Assembly: GCA_002315765.1 (NCBI GenBank)
Contig: DCIE01000004.1
Coordinates: 1 to 12,156, forward strand
From: Ruminococcaceae bacterium UBA1734
Lineage (GTDB): Bacteria; Bacillota; Clostridia; Oscillospirales; Acutalibacteraceae
Length of the DNA stretch: 12,156 bases
Direction: 5' to 3'
The position numbers and the translations under genes were made by a program. The notes under the pieces are model-generated. The model was not told where the DNA came from. It searched no databases and saw nothing but the letters and a program-made list of their open reading frames with translations. Of this stretch, positions 4,889 to 12,156 are shown piece by piece. Position 1 is the first letter of the stretch. The number at the start of each line of letters is the position of its first letter.

Positions 4889-6526
4889 ATGTTTAAAAAA
4901 ACAATTTGCTTAATTTTAAGTTTAATATTTGTTTTTTCCCTATGTAGCTGCAAGGATAATTCTACCTCTTCGGTGCCGGAAAAGACCAAAATTTCAACTT
5001 CAAATGAAATAAAGAAAACACCTATTAATCTCTTGTATAACAAAGCCGATTCTTTAAATCCTTATACTGCTGTTACGGTAAATAATCGCAATATTTGCAA
5101 ACTTATCTTTGAACCCTTGGTTAAAGCGGACAGCAATTTTAAACCTGTTTACAGATTGGCAAAAAAGATAAGCCTCAACGGGGAAAAATGCACCGTAACA
5201 ATTATAGACACAAAGTTCACCGACGGAACAATGCTAACTGCATCGGATATTATATATTCCTATAACAAAGCCAAAAAATCAAAGGGTATCTACGCTTCAC
5301 ATTTATACGAAGTTAAATCGGTCTATGAAACGGATAATAAGACAGTTGTATTTGTATTATCGAAAAACGACCCTTATTTTAAAAATTTACTTGATTTCCC
5401 TATTTTCAAAGCAAACAGTGATACAAAAAAGGATTCCGACGGGGTATTATTATCACCTATTGGTTGCGGAAGGTATATTCCCAATAAAGCAAAAGACACT
5501 TTAACAATTAATAAAAACTTTTTCGGTAAAAAAGGTCAAATCACCAAAATTAATTTAATAAATGCTCCCGACGAGGATTCCGAGTCCCACTATATCGAAG
5601 TCGGTGCAACCCAAATGTATTTTTCCGACTTAAAGGACGGCAAACTATCACGAATGAGTGGAAAAAGAGTGGATGTCAACCTTAACAATTTGGTATATTT
5701 AGGTATAAATTTGAAATCTTCAAATTTAAGCAACAGATACTTAAGGTATGCAATTTCTTCCGGAATTGACCGAAATGCCGTAAGTAAGACGGCTTTTTAC
5801 GGTAATGCAACACCTGCTACGGGATATTTCAATCCTAATTTTGAAGATGTAAAATCAGTTCAATCATTAAAAGATACGGCAGATTTAGAAATAACTGTTG
5901 AGAATTTGAAGAAAATCGGTTATACTTATAAGGATAGTGATGGATACTACACCAAAAAGGGTTATAATCATCACACATACAAGCTGATTGTTAACTCGGA
6001 AAATGTTTCAAGAGTTTTAGCCGCTGACACGATAGCCACCCAACTGAAAAACGCAGGTATTTCCGTCAGTGTATCAAAGCTTGAGTATAAGCAATACTTA
6101 AACGCCATTAAAAAAGGGCATTACGATTTATATATCGGAGAAATTTCTATTTTGCCTAATTTTGATGTTTCACAGCTTGTTATTTCAGGCGGTTCGGTTT
6201 CTTACGGTGTAACAAAAGACACTGCCGAAAATAAGAAAACCTCTTCCGCCGTATCAAGCGGAACAAAGACGCAAGAGTCTAAAACCGAAAAATCAAATGA
6301 TAAAAAGAAAAACACACCTACTGCTATACTTAATATCATTTCGGAATATGACAAAGGCAGTGCAACCATCAAGGATGTTGCCGGAACACTTTTGACCGAA
6401 ATGGTACAAATTCCCATAGTTTATAAAAAAGGTTTATATTTTTATAGCGATGAGATTGTTTCGGGTGTTACTTCGGCAGAAAGCGACATTTACTATTCAA
6501 TCGAAAACTATAAATTAATTTCATAA
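4889..6526 (+). CDS. Orphan oligopeptide/dipeptide-type ABC solute-binding lipoprotein
   Basis: A 545-residue extracytoplasmic binding protein of the SBP_bac_5 (DppA/OppA/NikA-like) family, anchored to the outer face of the membrane. The ATG at 4889 with GGTGA before it gives a clean signal peptide (MFKKTICLILSLIFVF) and a lipobox LCSC with the lipidated C21; an in-frame TTG at 4877 would only add four residues. Family features: LLYNKADSLNPYTAVTVNNR near the N-terminus, LIFEPLVKAD, FTDGTMLTASDIIYSYNKAK (about 115-134) and RYLRYAISSGIDRNAV (about 285-300). At about 443-478 there is a Lys/Ser/Thr-rich, probably disordered insertion where relatives have the NPEYDKL region. No permease or ATPase gene is adjacent, so it must serve distant transport genes or act as a sensor. 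The ligand is unknown. Confidence 0.88.
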   Translation: MFKKTICLILSLIFVFSLCSCKDNSTSSVPEKTKISTSNEIKKTPINLLYNKADSLNPYTAVTVNNRNICKLIFEPLVKADSNFKPVYRLAKKISLNGEKCTVTIIDTKFTDGTMLTASDIIYSYNKAKKSKGIYASHLYEVKSVYETDNKTVVFVLSKNDPYFKNLLDFPIFKANSDTKKDSDGVLLSPIGCGRYIPNKAKDTLTINKNFFGKKGQITKINLINAPDEDSESHYIEVGATQMYFSDLKDGKLSRMSGKRVDVNLNNLVYLGINLKSSNLSNRYLRYAISSGIDRNAVSKTAFYGNATPATGYFNPNFEDVKSVQSLKDTADLEITVENLKKIGYTYKDSDGYYTKKGYNHHTYKLIVNSENVSRVLAADTIATQLKNAGISVSVSKLEYKQYLNAIKKGHYDLYIGEISILPNFDVSQLVISGGSVSYGVTKDTAENKKTSSAVSSGTKTQESKTEKSNDKKKNTPTAILNIISEYDKGSATIKDVAGTLLTEMVQIPIVYKKGLYFYSDEIVSGVTSAESDIYYSIENYKLIS

Positions 6527-6544
6527 TATTTAGGAGGAACTTTT

Positions 6545-6895
6545 ATGATTTCTTATGAGAATATGATAGGTAAAATCACCGTTTCAGAAGGCTATTTATG
6601 CAAATTAATAGGCGGAGAGGTTACTTCCTGTTTCGGAGTTGTAGGTATGATTCCAAGCAACAACCGTCAGCGCATAACTAAGTTTATCAGCAAAGGAAAA
6701 TCTGAAGATACGGGAATTTCCGTTTCCGGAAATGCAAATACTATTGATGTTGAAATTCATATTGCGGTTACTTACGGTATGAATATTAACGCTATGGCTA
6801 CCAGCATAACCGAAAAGGTAAAGTATGTCGTTAAAGAAATAACCGATATTACCGTAAACCGTGTAGTAATTAAAATAGACGGTATTAAAGAATAA
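6545..6895 (+). CDS. yloU: Asp23/Gls24 family protein (YloU-like)
   Basis: A 116-residue cytoplasmic protein of the Asp23/Gls24 family. In staphylococci Asp23 is membrane-associated and stress-induced; the YloU branch lies beside yloV/fakA across Firmicutes, pointing to a link with lipid or envelope homeostasis. Typical features are GKITVSEGYLCKLIGGEVTSCFGVVGM (about 9-35), the IDVEIHIAVTYGMNINAMATSI strand-helix (about 75-96) and VNRVVIKIDGI at the end. A perfect AGGAGG (6532-6537) lies 7 bases before the ATG, stronger than those of its neighbours. It starts 18 bases after the lipoprotein stop and ends 35 bases before fakA. Confidence 0.9.
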   Translation: MISYENMIGKITVSEGYLCKLIGGEVTSCFGVVGMIPSNNRQRITKFISKGKSEDTGISVSGNANTIDVEIHIAVTYGMNINAMATSITEKVKYVVKEITDITVNRVVIKIDGIKE

Positions 6896-6930
6896 TCAAT
6901 TATCCATTTATTTAAAGGAGTGTTTCTATT

Positions 6931-8613
6931 TTGTTTAACGGAAACAGTTTTCGTGATGCAATAATATCTGCCTCGAACAATTTAACAAACAACAAAAAAA
7001 GTATTGATGAATTAAATGTGTTCCCTGTACCCGATGGCGATACAGGTACAAATATGTCAATGACTCTTGCTAATTCCGTAAGAGAAATATCTAAGCTTGA
7101 AGGTGCCACCGCAGGTACGGTCGCATCCGCAAATGCCTCCGCTTTACTCAGAGGTGCAAGAGGAAATTCCGGAGTAATCACTTCCCTGCTTTTCAGAGGT
7201 TTTGCAAAAGGTATCGGTGATGTTGAACTGATTTCATCCGAAAATATTAAAGATGCCTTTGCTTTCGGTGTTGAAGCTGCTTATAAAGCAGTTATGAAGC
7301 CCACCGAGGGCACCATTCTTACGGTTGCACGAATTGCAAGTGAAAAAGCAACCCAAAGTTTTGAAAACGGCGATGACGAGTTAACCGTTTTCAAAAACGC
7401 AATATCCGGCGCTAAGGAAGCATTAGCGCAAACTCCCGAACTTCTTCCGCAACTTAAAAAAGCCGGTGTAGTTGATGCGGGAGGTCAGGGCTTTGTTACC
7501 ATACTTGAAGGTATGCTATCGGTATTTGAAAACGGAACTATTATTCCTTTAACGGATAATGCTAATGATGTTAATTCCCTGCCCGAAGAGAATTCCACAC
7601 TAAATGCTGCCGGTGAATTTGAAACCGAAATCACATTTACATACTGTACCGAGTATATTGTAAATCGTGATTCTTCCGTTACAAAGGAACCTAAGGAGCT
7701 TAGAAGTTATCTTGAATCTATCGGCGATTGCGTTGTTGTAGTTGATGATGATGATATCATTAAGGTCCATGTTCACACCGACCATCCCGGAAATGCAATC
7801 GAAGAGGCATTAACCTTCGGTAGTCTTGTTCATTTGAAGATTGAAAATATGCGAGACCAGCACGAAAGGGCTAAACATGATGCCGAAAACGCTAAGAAGC
7901 GTCCGGCAAAGAGCGCCGACTTAAAAGAAGAAATCAAGCCGGTTGAAATAACAAATCCCTACGGTTTTGTATCGGTTGCGGCAGGAGACGGTATCCATGG
8001 TCTTTTTACCGATTTAGGTGTTGATACCATCGTCAGCGGCGGTCAAACTATGAATCCCAGCACCGATGATATTTTAAGAGCAATTGAAAACACCCCGGCC
8101 GAAACCGTTTTCGTTCTTCCGAACAATAAAAACATTATTATGGCGGCTGAACAGGCTATTCCTCTTTCCACAAGAAAGGTTATTGTAATTCATACAAGAA
8201 CAATCCCTCAGGGTATTGCCGCTTGTCTTGCATTTGATTTTGAGGCCGACTCAAGCAATAATGCCATTGCAATGCAAAAGGCTGCAGAGAATATCGCAAC
8301 CGGACAAATTACTTTTGCCGCAAGAGATTCGGATTTTGACGGATTTAAAATTAAAAAAGGTGAACTTCTCAATATGATAGAAGGAAAAATCGCCTTTGTT
8401 GATACCGACCTTGAAAAATCGGCAGTTCGCCTTATTAAACAAATGGTTAAAAAACAAAGTCAATTTATTACTGTTATCTACGGAGAAGATGTTACCGATT
8501 TACAAGCTTCCTCCCTTGAAGAACAACTTAATCAAAAATTCGGTCAAAAAGCCGAAATAACATTTATAAGAGGAAACCAACCGGTATATTACTATATAAT
8601 TTCAGTAGAGTGA
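6931..8613 (+). CDS. fakA: DAK2-domain fatty acid kinase subunit FakA (YloV family)
   Basis: This is the ATP-binding kinase subunit that phosphorylates fatty acids presented by a FakB (DegV) carrier, giving acyl-phosphate for membrane lipid synthesis. At 560 residues it is the family's usual length. The N-terminal DAK2 domain has VFPVPDGDTGTNM at 30-42 (metal-binding D35 and D37) and LRGARGNSGV at 73-82. The middle domain keeps C239 (TYCTEY) with H280 and H282 (KVHVHTDHPG), the zinc-ligand spacing described for Staphylococcus FakA. The C-terminal DegV-like part includes FVLPNNKNI and IPQGIAACLAF. The start codon is TTG at 6931 with AAAGGAG at 6914-6920; no in-frame ATG lies nearby. No fakB is in the window. 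Order yloU-fakA-recG is conserved in Firmicutes. Confidence 0.94.
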   Translation: MFNGNSFRDAIISASNNLTNNKKSIDELNVFPVPDGDTGTNMSMTLANSVREISKLEGATAGTVASANASALLRGARGNSGVITSLLFRGFAKGIGDVELISSENIKDAFAFGVEAAYKAVMKPTEGTILTVARIASEKATQSFENGDDELTVFKNAISGAKEALAQTPELLPQLKKAGVVDAGGQGFVTILEGMLSVFENGTIIPLTDNANDVNSLPEENSTLNAAGEFETEITFTYCTEYIVNRDSSVTKEPKELRSYLESIGDCVVVVDDDDIIKVHVHTDHPGNAIEEALTFGSLVHLKIENMRDQHERAKHDAENAKKRPAKSADLKEEIKPVEITNPYGFVSVAAGDGIHGLFTDLGVDTIVSGGQTMNPSTDDILRAIENTPAETVFVLPNNKNIIMAAEQAIPLSTRKVIVIHTRTIPQGIAACLAFDFEADSSNNAIAMQKAAENIATGQITFAARDSDFDGFKIKKGELLNMIEGKIAFVDTDLEKSAVRLIKQMVKKQSQFITVIYGEDVTDLQASSLEEQLNQKFGQKAEITFIRGNQPVYYYIISVE

Positions 8614-8618
8614 TATTT

Positions 8619-10643
8619 ATGTTGAACTTTTCAAGTGATATAAGATATTTAAAGGGCGTTGGAGAGAAACGCGCTGAAATATTATATTCTTTGGGCATCG
8701 ATACTGTCGGTGCCCTTTTGCGTTTTTTCCCCAGAGATTATGACGATTTCAGCATTATTAAGAAGATTTGCGACTGTGATTTTGAAGAAAAAGTATGTAT
8801 AAAAGCCACCGTAATAACCCCTGTTAAAGAATATTTCATTCGCAAGAATATGACACTTTATAAATTTACCGTTACGGATTATACCGACAAAATGGAGGTT
8901 ACCGTTTTTAACAATAAATATCTCGCACAAAAAATCAATCAAGGGTGTGAGTATTTATTTTTAGGAAAAATATCCGGCACCGCACTATTGCCTACAATGT
9001 CATCCCCCATTATTAAAGAATCGGGAAATACAGGTGTTTCCCCTATTTATCATTCCACTTCAAAAATTAAATCATCAACTATTGAAAGATATATTAAAAC
9101 GGCTCTATCGGCAGAATTTCCCCCGGATACGCTACCGCAAAGCATAAGAGAAAAGTACAATCTTTGTGATTTAACATACGCAATTAATAACATTCATTTT
9201 CCCAAAACCAAGAAGGCATTGGAAACAGCGAAAAAACGCCTTGTTTTTGAAGAATTATTTATATTGCAAATGGGGTTAATGCTACTAAAGGGCAAGAAAA
9301 AGCAACAAAGCAGTTGCATAATTAATAAGGATTTGCGGGATGAATTTTTTGATATTTTACCATACAGCCTGACAAATGCTCAAATCAATGCCGTAAAGGA
9401 TTGCTATAACGATATGAAATCCGGATACACTATGAACAGGCTGATTGAGGGCGATGTGGGAAGCGGAAAAACGGCGGTTGCCACAGCGCTTATGTATTTA
9501 GTCGCTAAAAACGGTTTTCAATCAGCACTTATGGCTCCCACCGAGGTATTGGCAACACAGCATTTTGAGAATATTTCAAACACGCTGTCAAATTCCGAAA
9601 TCGGTGTTTGTTTGCTTACCGGCTCGGTTACAAAAAAGCAAAAGGATTTAATTAAACAAGATATAAAAGACAATAAATATCAAATAGTAATAGGTACACA
9701 CGCCTTATTAACCGAGGATACGGTTTTTAATAATTTAGGGCTTGTAATAACCGATGAACAACACAGGTTTGGTGTGGCACAAAGAGGAAAACTGTCCTCT
9801 AAAGGGAATAATCCCCATACACTTGTTATGTCGGCAACTCCCATTCCACGCACATTAGGACTTATTATTTACGGCGATTTGGATATTAGCATTATTAATG
9901 AGTATCCCAAAGGCCGTCAACCCATAAAAACATATTTAGTTGACAGCAGTTATCATAAAAGAATATATGAATATATAAAAAAGCATATAAATCAAGGCAG
10001 ACAAGGTTATATTGTTTGTCCATTGGTGGAAGAAAACGAAGAATCCCCGGTTAAAAGTGCCGAAGAATTATTCGGCGAACTGTCCCAAAACGAATTTGCC
10101 GATTACCGTGTAGGATTGCTTCACGGAAAACTTAAACCGAAAGAAAAAGACAAAATTATGCAGGATTTTTCTTTAGGAAATATCGACCTACTTATTTCCA
10201 CAACGGTAATTGAAGTGGGCATTGATGTGCCTAATGCAACAATAATGGTTATTGAAAATGCCGAAAAATTCGGTCTTTCCCAATTACATCAATTAAGAGG
10301 ACGAATAGGTCGCGGAAGATACGAATCAAGTTGTATTTTAATATCCGATTCAAAACAAAAAGAGACCTTAAACCGACTTAAAGTTATTAAAAACAACCGA
10401 GACGGATTTAAAATTGCCGATGAGGACTTAAACTTACGAGGGCCGGGAGACTTTTTAGGTAACAGACAACACGGCTTACCGCTTTTAAAAATTGCCGATA
10501 TTTTTGCCGATAAGGATATATTAAAACTTTGCGGAATGGCGGCGGCTGAAACACTTGAGGCGGACCCGAAACTAAAATCTAAAGAAAATACACCGCTTCG
10601 CAGTGAAATTATTTCTCTTTACAAAAAATTAAACGAAAACTGA
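8619..10643 (+). CDS. recG: ATP-dependent DNA helicase RecG
   Basis: A monomeric double-stranded DNA translocase that regresses stalled forks and processes branched DNA. It is 674 residues, close to the usual 680. The N-terminal wedge/OB-fold part (about 1-190) includes YLKGVGEKRAEIL and RFFPRDYDD. The helicase core has Walker A EGDVGSGKT at 277-285, DEQH at 379-382, SATPIPRTL from 405, TTVIEVGIDVPNA and motif VI QLRGRIGRG at 558-566, then the RecG tail NLRGPGDFLGNRQHGLP. The start is ambiguous: GTG at 8610 overlaps the fakA stop (GTGA), while ATG at 8619 gives the usual short N-terminus and has GAGTGA before it. I prefer ATG. It is the last gene of the core series, and no terminator is visible after it. 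Confidence 0.97.
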   Translation: MLNFSSDIRYLKGVGEKRAEILYSLGIDTVGALLRFFPRDYDDFSIIKKICDCDFEEKVCIKATVITPVKEYFIRKNMTLYKFTVTDYTDKMEVTVFNNKYLAQKINQGCEYLFLGKISGTALLPTMSSPIIKESGNTGVSPIYHSTSKIKSSTIERYIKTALSAEFPPDTLPQSIREKYNLCDLTYAINNIHFPKTKKALETAKKRLVFEELFILQMGLMLLKGKKKQQSSCIINKDLRDEFFDILPYSLTNAQINAVKDCYNDMKSGYTMNRLIEGDVGSGKTAVATALMYLVAKNGFQSALMAPTEVLATQHFENISNTLSNSEIGVCLLTGSVTKKQKDLIKQDIKDNKYQIVIGTHALLTEDTVFNNLGLVITDEQHRFGVAQRGKLSSKGNNPHTLVMSATPIPRTLGLIIYGDLDISIINEYPKGRQPIKTYLVDSSYHKRIYEYIKKHINQGRQGYIVCPLVEENEESPVKSAEELFGELSQNEFADYRVGLLHGKLKPKEKDKIMQDFSLGNIDLLISTTVIEVGIDVPNATIMVIENAEKFGLSQLHQLRGRIGRGRYESSCILISDSKQKETLNRLKVIKNNRDGFKIADEDLNLRGPGDFLGNRQHGLPLLKIADIFADKDILKLCGMAAAETLEADPKLKSKENTPLRSEIISLYKKLNEN

Positions 10644-10652
10644 GTTTAATTC

Positions 10653-10681
10653 TTGAATGTTCCTTGAAAATATGATATTAT
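10653..10681 (+). promoter_or_regulatory. Promoter of the cobalamin-riboswitch operon
   Basis: TTGAAT at 10653-10658, a 17-base spacer and TATTAT at 10676-10681. Start is predicted near 10688, exactly at the 5' arm of the riboswitch P2 stem, so the operon has its own promoter just after recG. Confidence 0.55.
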
Positions 10682-10685
10682 ACCC

Positions 10686-10846
10686 TGGGTCAAAGGGAAG
10701 TCGGGTGAAAATCCCGCACGAGCCCGTCGCCGTGATATGCGATATAAACAGCAAATATGTCTTTGCCGCAAAAAGATGAATTTACCATTGGATTTTTCCG
10801 AGAAGGTTTTTGCTGTTTGCATTAAGTCGAAACACCTAAGACCCAC
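10686..10846 (+). promoter_or_regulatory. Cobalamin riboswitch
   Basis: The sequence has the conserved cobalamin-aptamer core: AAAGGGAAGTCGGGTGAAAA and TCCCGCACGAGCCCGTCGCC with GTGATATGC behind it (10692-10740), and a B12-box-like AAGTCGAAACACCTAAGAC at 10824-10842. P2 closes by TGGGTC (10686-10691) with GACCCA (10840-10845). ATGC (10737-10740) pairs with GCAT (10819-10822), and AAACAGCAAA (10746-10755) with TTTGCTGTTT (10809-10818), giving a long peripheral arm. No clear intrinsic terminator lies between the aptamer and the ATG at 10928, so control is more likely at translation initiation, by changes in access to AAGGAGA at 10914-10920. Expected effect: cobalamin binding turns the operon down. 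Confidence 0.9.
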
Positions 10847-10927
10847 AAGTCAATTTGATATTTTAATAATTATTGCGAGTGCCGATAAAAAATACCATTG
10901 ACAAATATATTAAAAGGAGAAAACAAA

Positions 10928-11383
10928 ATGAAAAAGTTTTCAAAAAAAATCATTTCAATTACAACTTCATTTGTGCTTATTGCGGCTATTGCACTTACTC
11001 TTTCCTCTTGCGGAAAGACCTTCAACAACTCGTCAAACACACAATCGGTGGCTATTACCGAAAAAAATGACGATGTTAAAACCTTGGGGGAAGGAAAAAC
11101 AAGCTTCTTGTTTTATGTTACAGACCTTGAGGGCAACAGGACAAAATTTAAAATAAATACGGATGAAAAGACCGTAGGTGAGGCTTTATTAAAGCTGAAC
11201 TTAATTTCGGGAGATAACAGTGATTACGGACTTTATGTAAAAAATGTCAACGGTATTACCGCCGATTATGACAAGGACAAAACATTTTGGGGATTTTTTG
11301 TTGACGGTGAAATGGCACAAAAAGGTGCCGACCAAACCGAAATTAACGCTAACTCGGTTTATGAGTTTAAGATTTCAAAATGA
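10928..11383 (+). CDS. DUF4430 lipoprotein, transcobalamin C-terminal-like; probable corrinoid capture protein
   Basis: A 151-residue surface lipoprotein. AAGGAGA 7 bases before the ATG fixes the start, giving the signal peptide MKKFSKKIISITTSFVLIAA... and lipobox LSSC with lipidated C28. After a Ser/Asn-rich linker (about 30-55), residues about 56-151 form a DUF4430 domain: FLFYVTDLEGNRTKFKI, TVGEALLKLNLISGD, YGLYVKNVNGITADYDKDK and WGFFVDGEMAQKGADQTEI (W121). This domain is named for its likeness to the C-terminal, cobalamin-contacting domain of transcobalamin and intrinsic factor. The position under a B12 riboswitch and the ATGA overlap with an ECF S component support a role in handing cobalamin or a precursor to the transporter. 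Direct corrinoid binding is inference. Confidence 0.85.
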   Translation: MKKFSKKIISITTSFVLIAAIALTLSSCGKTFNNSSNTQSVAITEKNDDVKTLGEGKTSFLFYVTDLEGNRTKFKINTDEKTVGEALLKLNLISGDNSDYGLYVKNVNGITADYDKDKTFWGFFVDGEMAQKGADQTEINANSVYEFKISK

Positions 11384-11904
11384 TAAAGTCCTCTAAACTT
11401 AAATTATGGGAAATCACCCTTTTCCCTTTATTAGGCTCACTTATGGTAGTATCCAAAATACTTATGGAATTTCTACCTAACATTCATCTTTTGGGTACCT
11501 TTACTATGGTTTTTACAATTGTTTTCAGAAAAAAAGCACTATTCCCTATTTATATATATGTTTTTATTAACGGTGTAATTTCGGGTTTTAATGCTTGGTG
11601 GTTGCCCTACTTGTATATTTGGACCGTTCTTTGGGCTGTTACTATGTTGCTACCTAAAAATATGCCCACAAAAATTGCAATACCTGTTTATTCGGTTGTT
11701 TGTATGCTTCACGGACTTTTGTTCGGGACCTTGTACTCCCCTGCCCAAGCCTTAATGTTCGGTTTGGATTTTAAACAAACTATTGCTTGGATTATAGCGG
11801 GTTTGCCCTTTGATTTAATACACGGTATAGGGAATTTGTTTTTGGGGTTGCTCATTGTTCCTCTCTCGACGGTACTTCGCAAATCCGTTTCAAAATTTAT
11901 TTAA
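11380..11904 (+). CDS. ECF transporter S component, probably for cobalamin or a precursor
   Basis: A 174-residue integral membrane substrate-binding subunit for an energy-coupling factor transporter. By eye there are about six hydrophobic segments: around 12-30, 36-50, 54-72, 78-92, 100-122 and 135-165. The C-terminal PVYSVVCMLHGLLFGTLYSPAQAL and WIIAGLPFDLIHGIGNLFLGLLIVPL are typical S-component helices. Its ATG overlaps the lipoprotein's TGA (ATGA), so translation is coupled. No EcfT or EcfA genes are here, so it would use a shared (group II) energising module encoded elsewhere. Substrate is assigned from the riboswitch; it resembles the B12-regulated S components, but I cannot decide between named families. 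Confidence 0.82.
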   Translation: MIKSSKLKLWEITLFPLLGSLMVVSKILMEFLPNIHLLGTFTMVFTIVFRKKALFPIYIYVFINGVISGFNAWWLPYLYIWTVLWAVTMLLPKNMPTKIAIPVYSVVCMLHGLLFGTLYSPAQALMFGLDFKQTIAWIIAGLPFDLIHGIGNLFLGLLIVPLSTVLRKSVSKFI

Positions 11905-11917
11905 AGGTTATGATAAT

Positions 11918-12082
11918 TTGTTAGAAATAATATATAATAATCTTTCAACGCTGTTAGTCGGATTGTTGGTTGCTTTGGTAATATTCTTTGCCATAAGAAG
12001 AATAATCAAAGCCAAGAAAAACGGTGGCTGCTCTTGTGGATGTGAATACTGCGAATTTAAAGATAATTGTCATAAGTCGTAA
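11918..12082 (+). CDS. FeoB-associated-type Cys-rich membrane protein
   Basis: A 54-residue protein with one transmembrane helix (about 9-26, STLLVGLLVALVIFFAI), a basic stop-transfer stretch (RRIIKAKK) and a Cys-rich tail CSCGCEYCEFKDNC (C38, C40, C42, C45, C51). This is the layout of the FeoB-associated Cys-rich membrane protein family, usually encoded next to the ferrous iron transporter gene. I choose TTG at 11918, with AAAGG 10 bases before it and 13 bases after the S-component stop; the longer frame from 11855 would overlap the S gene by 50 bases and start without a site. No feoB is in the window. Its place in a B12-repressed operon is unusual, and its role could be metal handling or redox, which is unproven. 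Confidence 0.75.
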   Translation: MLEIIYNNLSTLLVGLLVALVIFFAIRRIIKAKKNGGCSCGCEYCEFKDNCHKS

Positions 12083-12083
12083 A

Positions 12084-12120
12084 AAAACGGTGAAACCAAA
12101 AAATTCGGTTTCACCGTTTT
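12084..12120. terminator. Strong intrinsic terminator of the cobalamin operon
   Basis: The arms 12084-12097 and 12107-12120 are perfectly complementary over 14 bp (AAAACGGTGAAACC) with a 9-base loop, starting one base after the stop codon of the Cys-rich gene. The A-run on the left and T-run on the right make it functional in both directions. Confidence 0.9.
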
Positions 12121-12130
12121 ACATTTTAAA

Positions 12131-12156
12131 GGGGCTCTATAATAAATGTTGGGGTA
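12131..12156. repeat. Possible ISL3-like insertion sequence end (cut by window edge)
   Basis: The last bases, GGGGCTCTATAATAAATGTT followed by GGGGTA, resemble in style the GG(C)TCT...GGGG ends I associate with ISL3-family elements. The match is from memory and only one end is present, so this is weak. It could equally be the upstream region of the next gene. Confidence 0.25.

Noticed and set aside
10667..10864. P1 stem of the riboswitch (AAAATAT with ATATTTT)
   Set aside because: The left strand falls inside the promoter spacer, so it would not be in the transcript if the predicted promoter is right; the pairing is also pure A/T and could be chance.
11855..11917. Longer N-terminus for the Cys-rich protein
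   Set aside because: It would overlap the S-component gene by 50 bases, lacks a ribosome-binding site and adds residues that do not fit the family; TTG at 11918 fits better.

Overview
The window looks like low-GC Firmicutes DNA, probably a gut Clostridia (Oscillospiraceae/Ruminococcaceae-like). The evidence is AT-rich codon use, strong GGAGG ribosome-binding sites, lipoboxes, a yloU-yloV(fakA)-recG cluster, a TIGR00282/YmdB phosphodiesterase and an ECF-type S component. The genus is an inference.

Left part (1 to about 2940): one end of an integrated mobile element, visibly less AT-rich than the rest. It holds the N-terminal 238 codons of an arm-binding tyrosine integrase that runs off the left edge, a small reading frame overlapping the integrase start, an unrecognised 249-residue helical protein, a phage protein of the kind found next to terminase genes, a possible truncated remnant behind it, and a 50-residue small protein. 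The last 400 bases before the chromosome hold no gene but much structure: a 20-bp palindrome, four tandem 11-bp repeats, an extended -10 promoter feeding a short hairpin-rich transcript with a strong terminator (a candidate small RNA), and a second pair of 11-bp-spaced repeats. They stop next to the 3' end of rpsI, which suggests integration behind that ribosomal gene. The content fits a decayed prophage or a phage satellite more than a conjugative element.

Middle (2942-10643): chromosomal core. rplM-rpsI form a minus-strand operon with a good promoter and a terminator. A forward series follows: YmdB-like phosphodiesterase, an orphan oligopeptide-type solute-binding lipoprotein, an Asp23/YloU protein, the fatty-acid kinase subunit FakA/YloV, and RecG. 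Gaps are short, so all or most may be co-transcribed.

Right part (10653-12120): a compact locus with its own promoter, a cobalamin riboswitch, a DUF4430 (transcobalamin C-terminal-like) lipoprotein, a translationally coupled ECF S component, a small FeoB-associated-type Cys-rich membrane protein and a terminator. It reads as a B12-repressed uptake operon in which a surface lipoprotein may capture corrinoid for an ECF transporter; no FeoB or ECF energising module is in the window. The last 26 bases may be the end of an insertion sequence.
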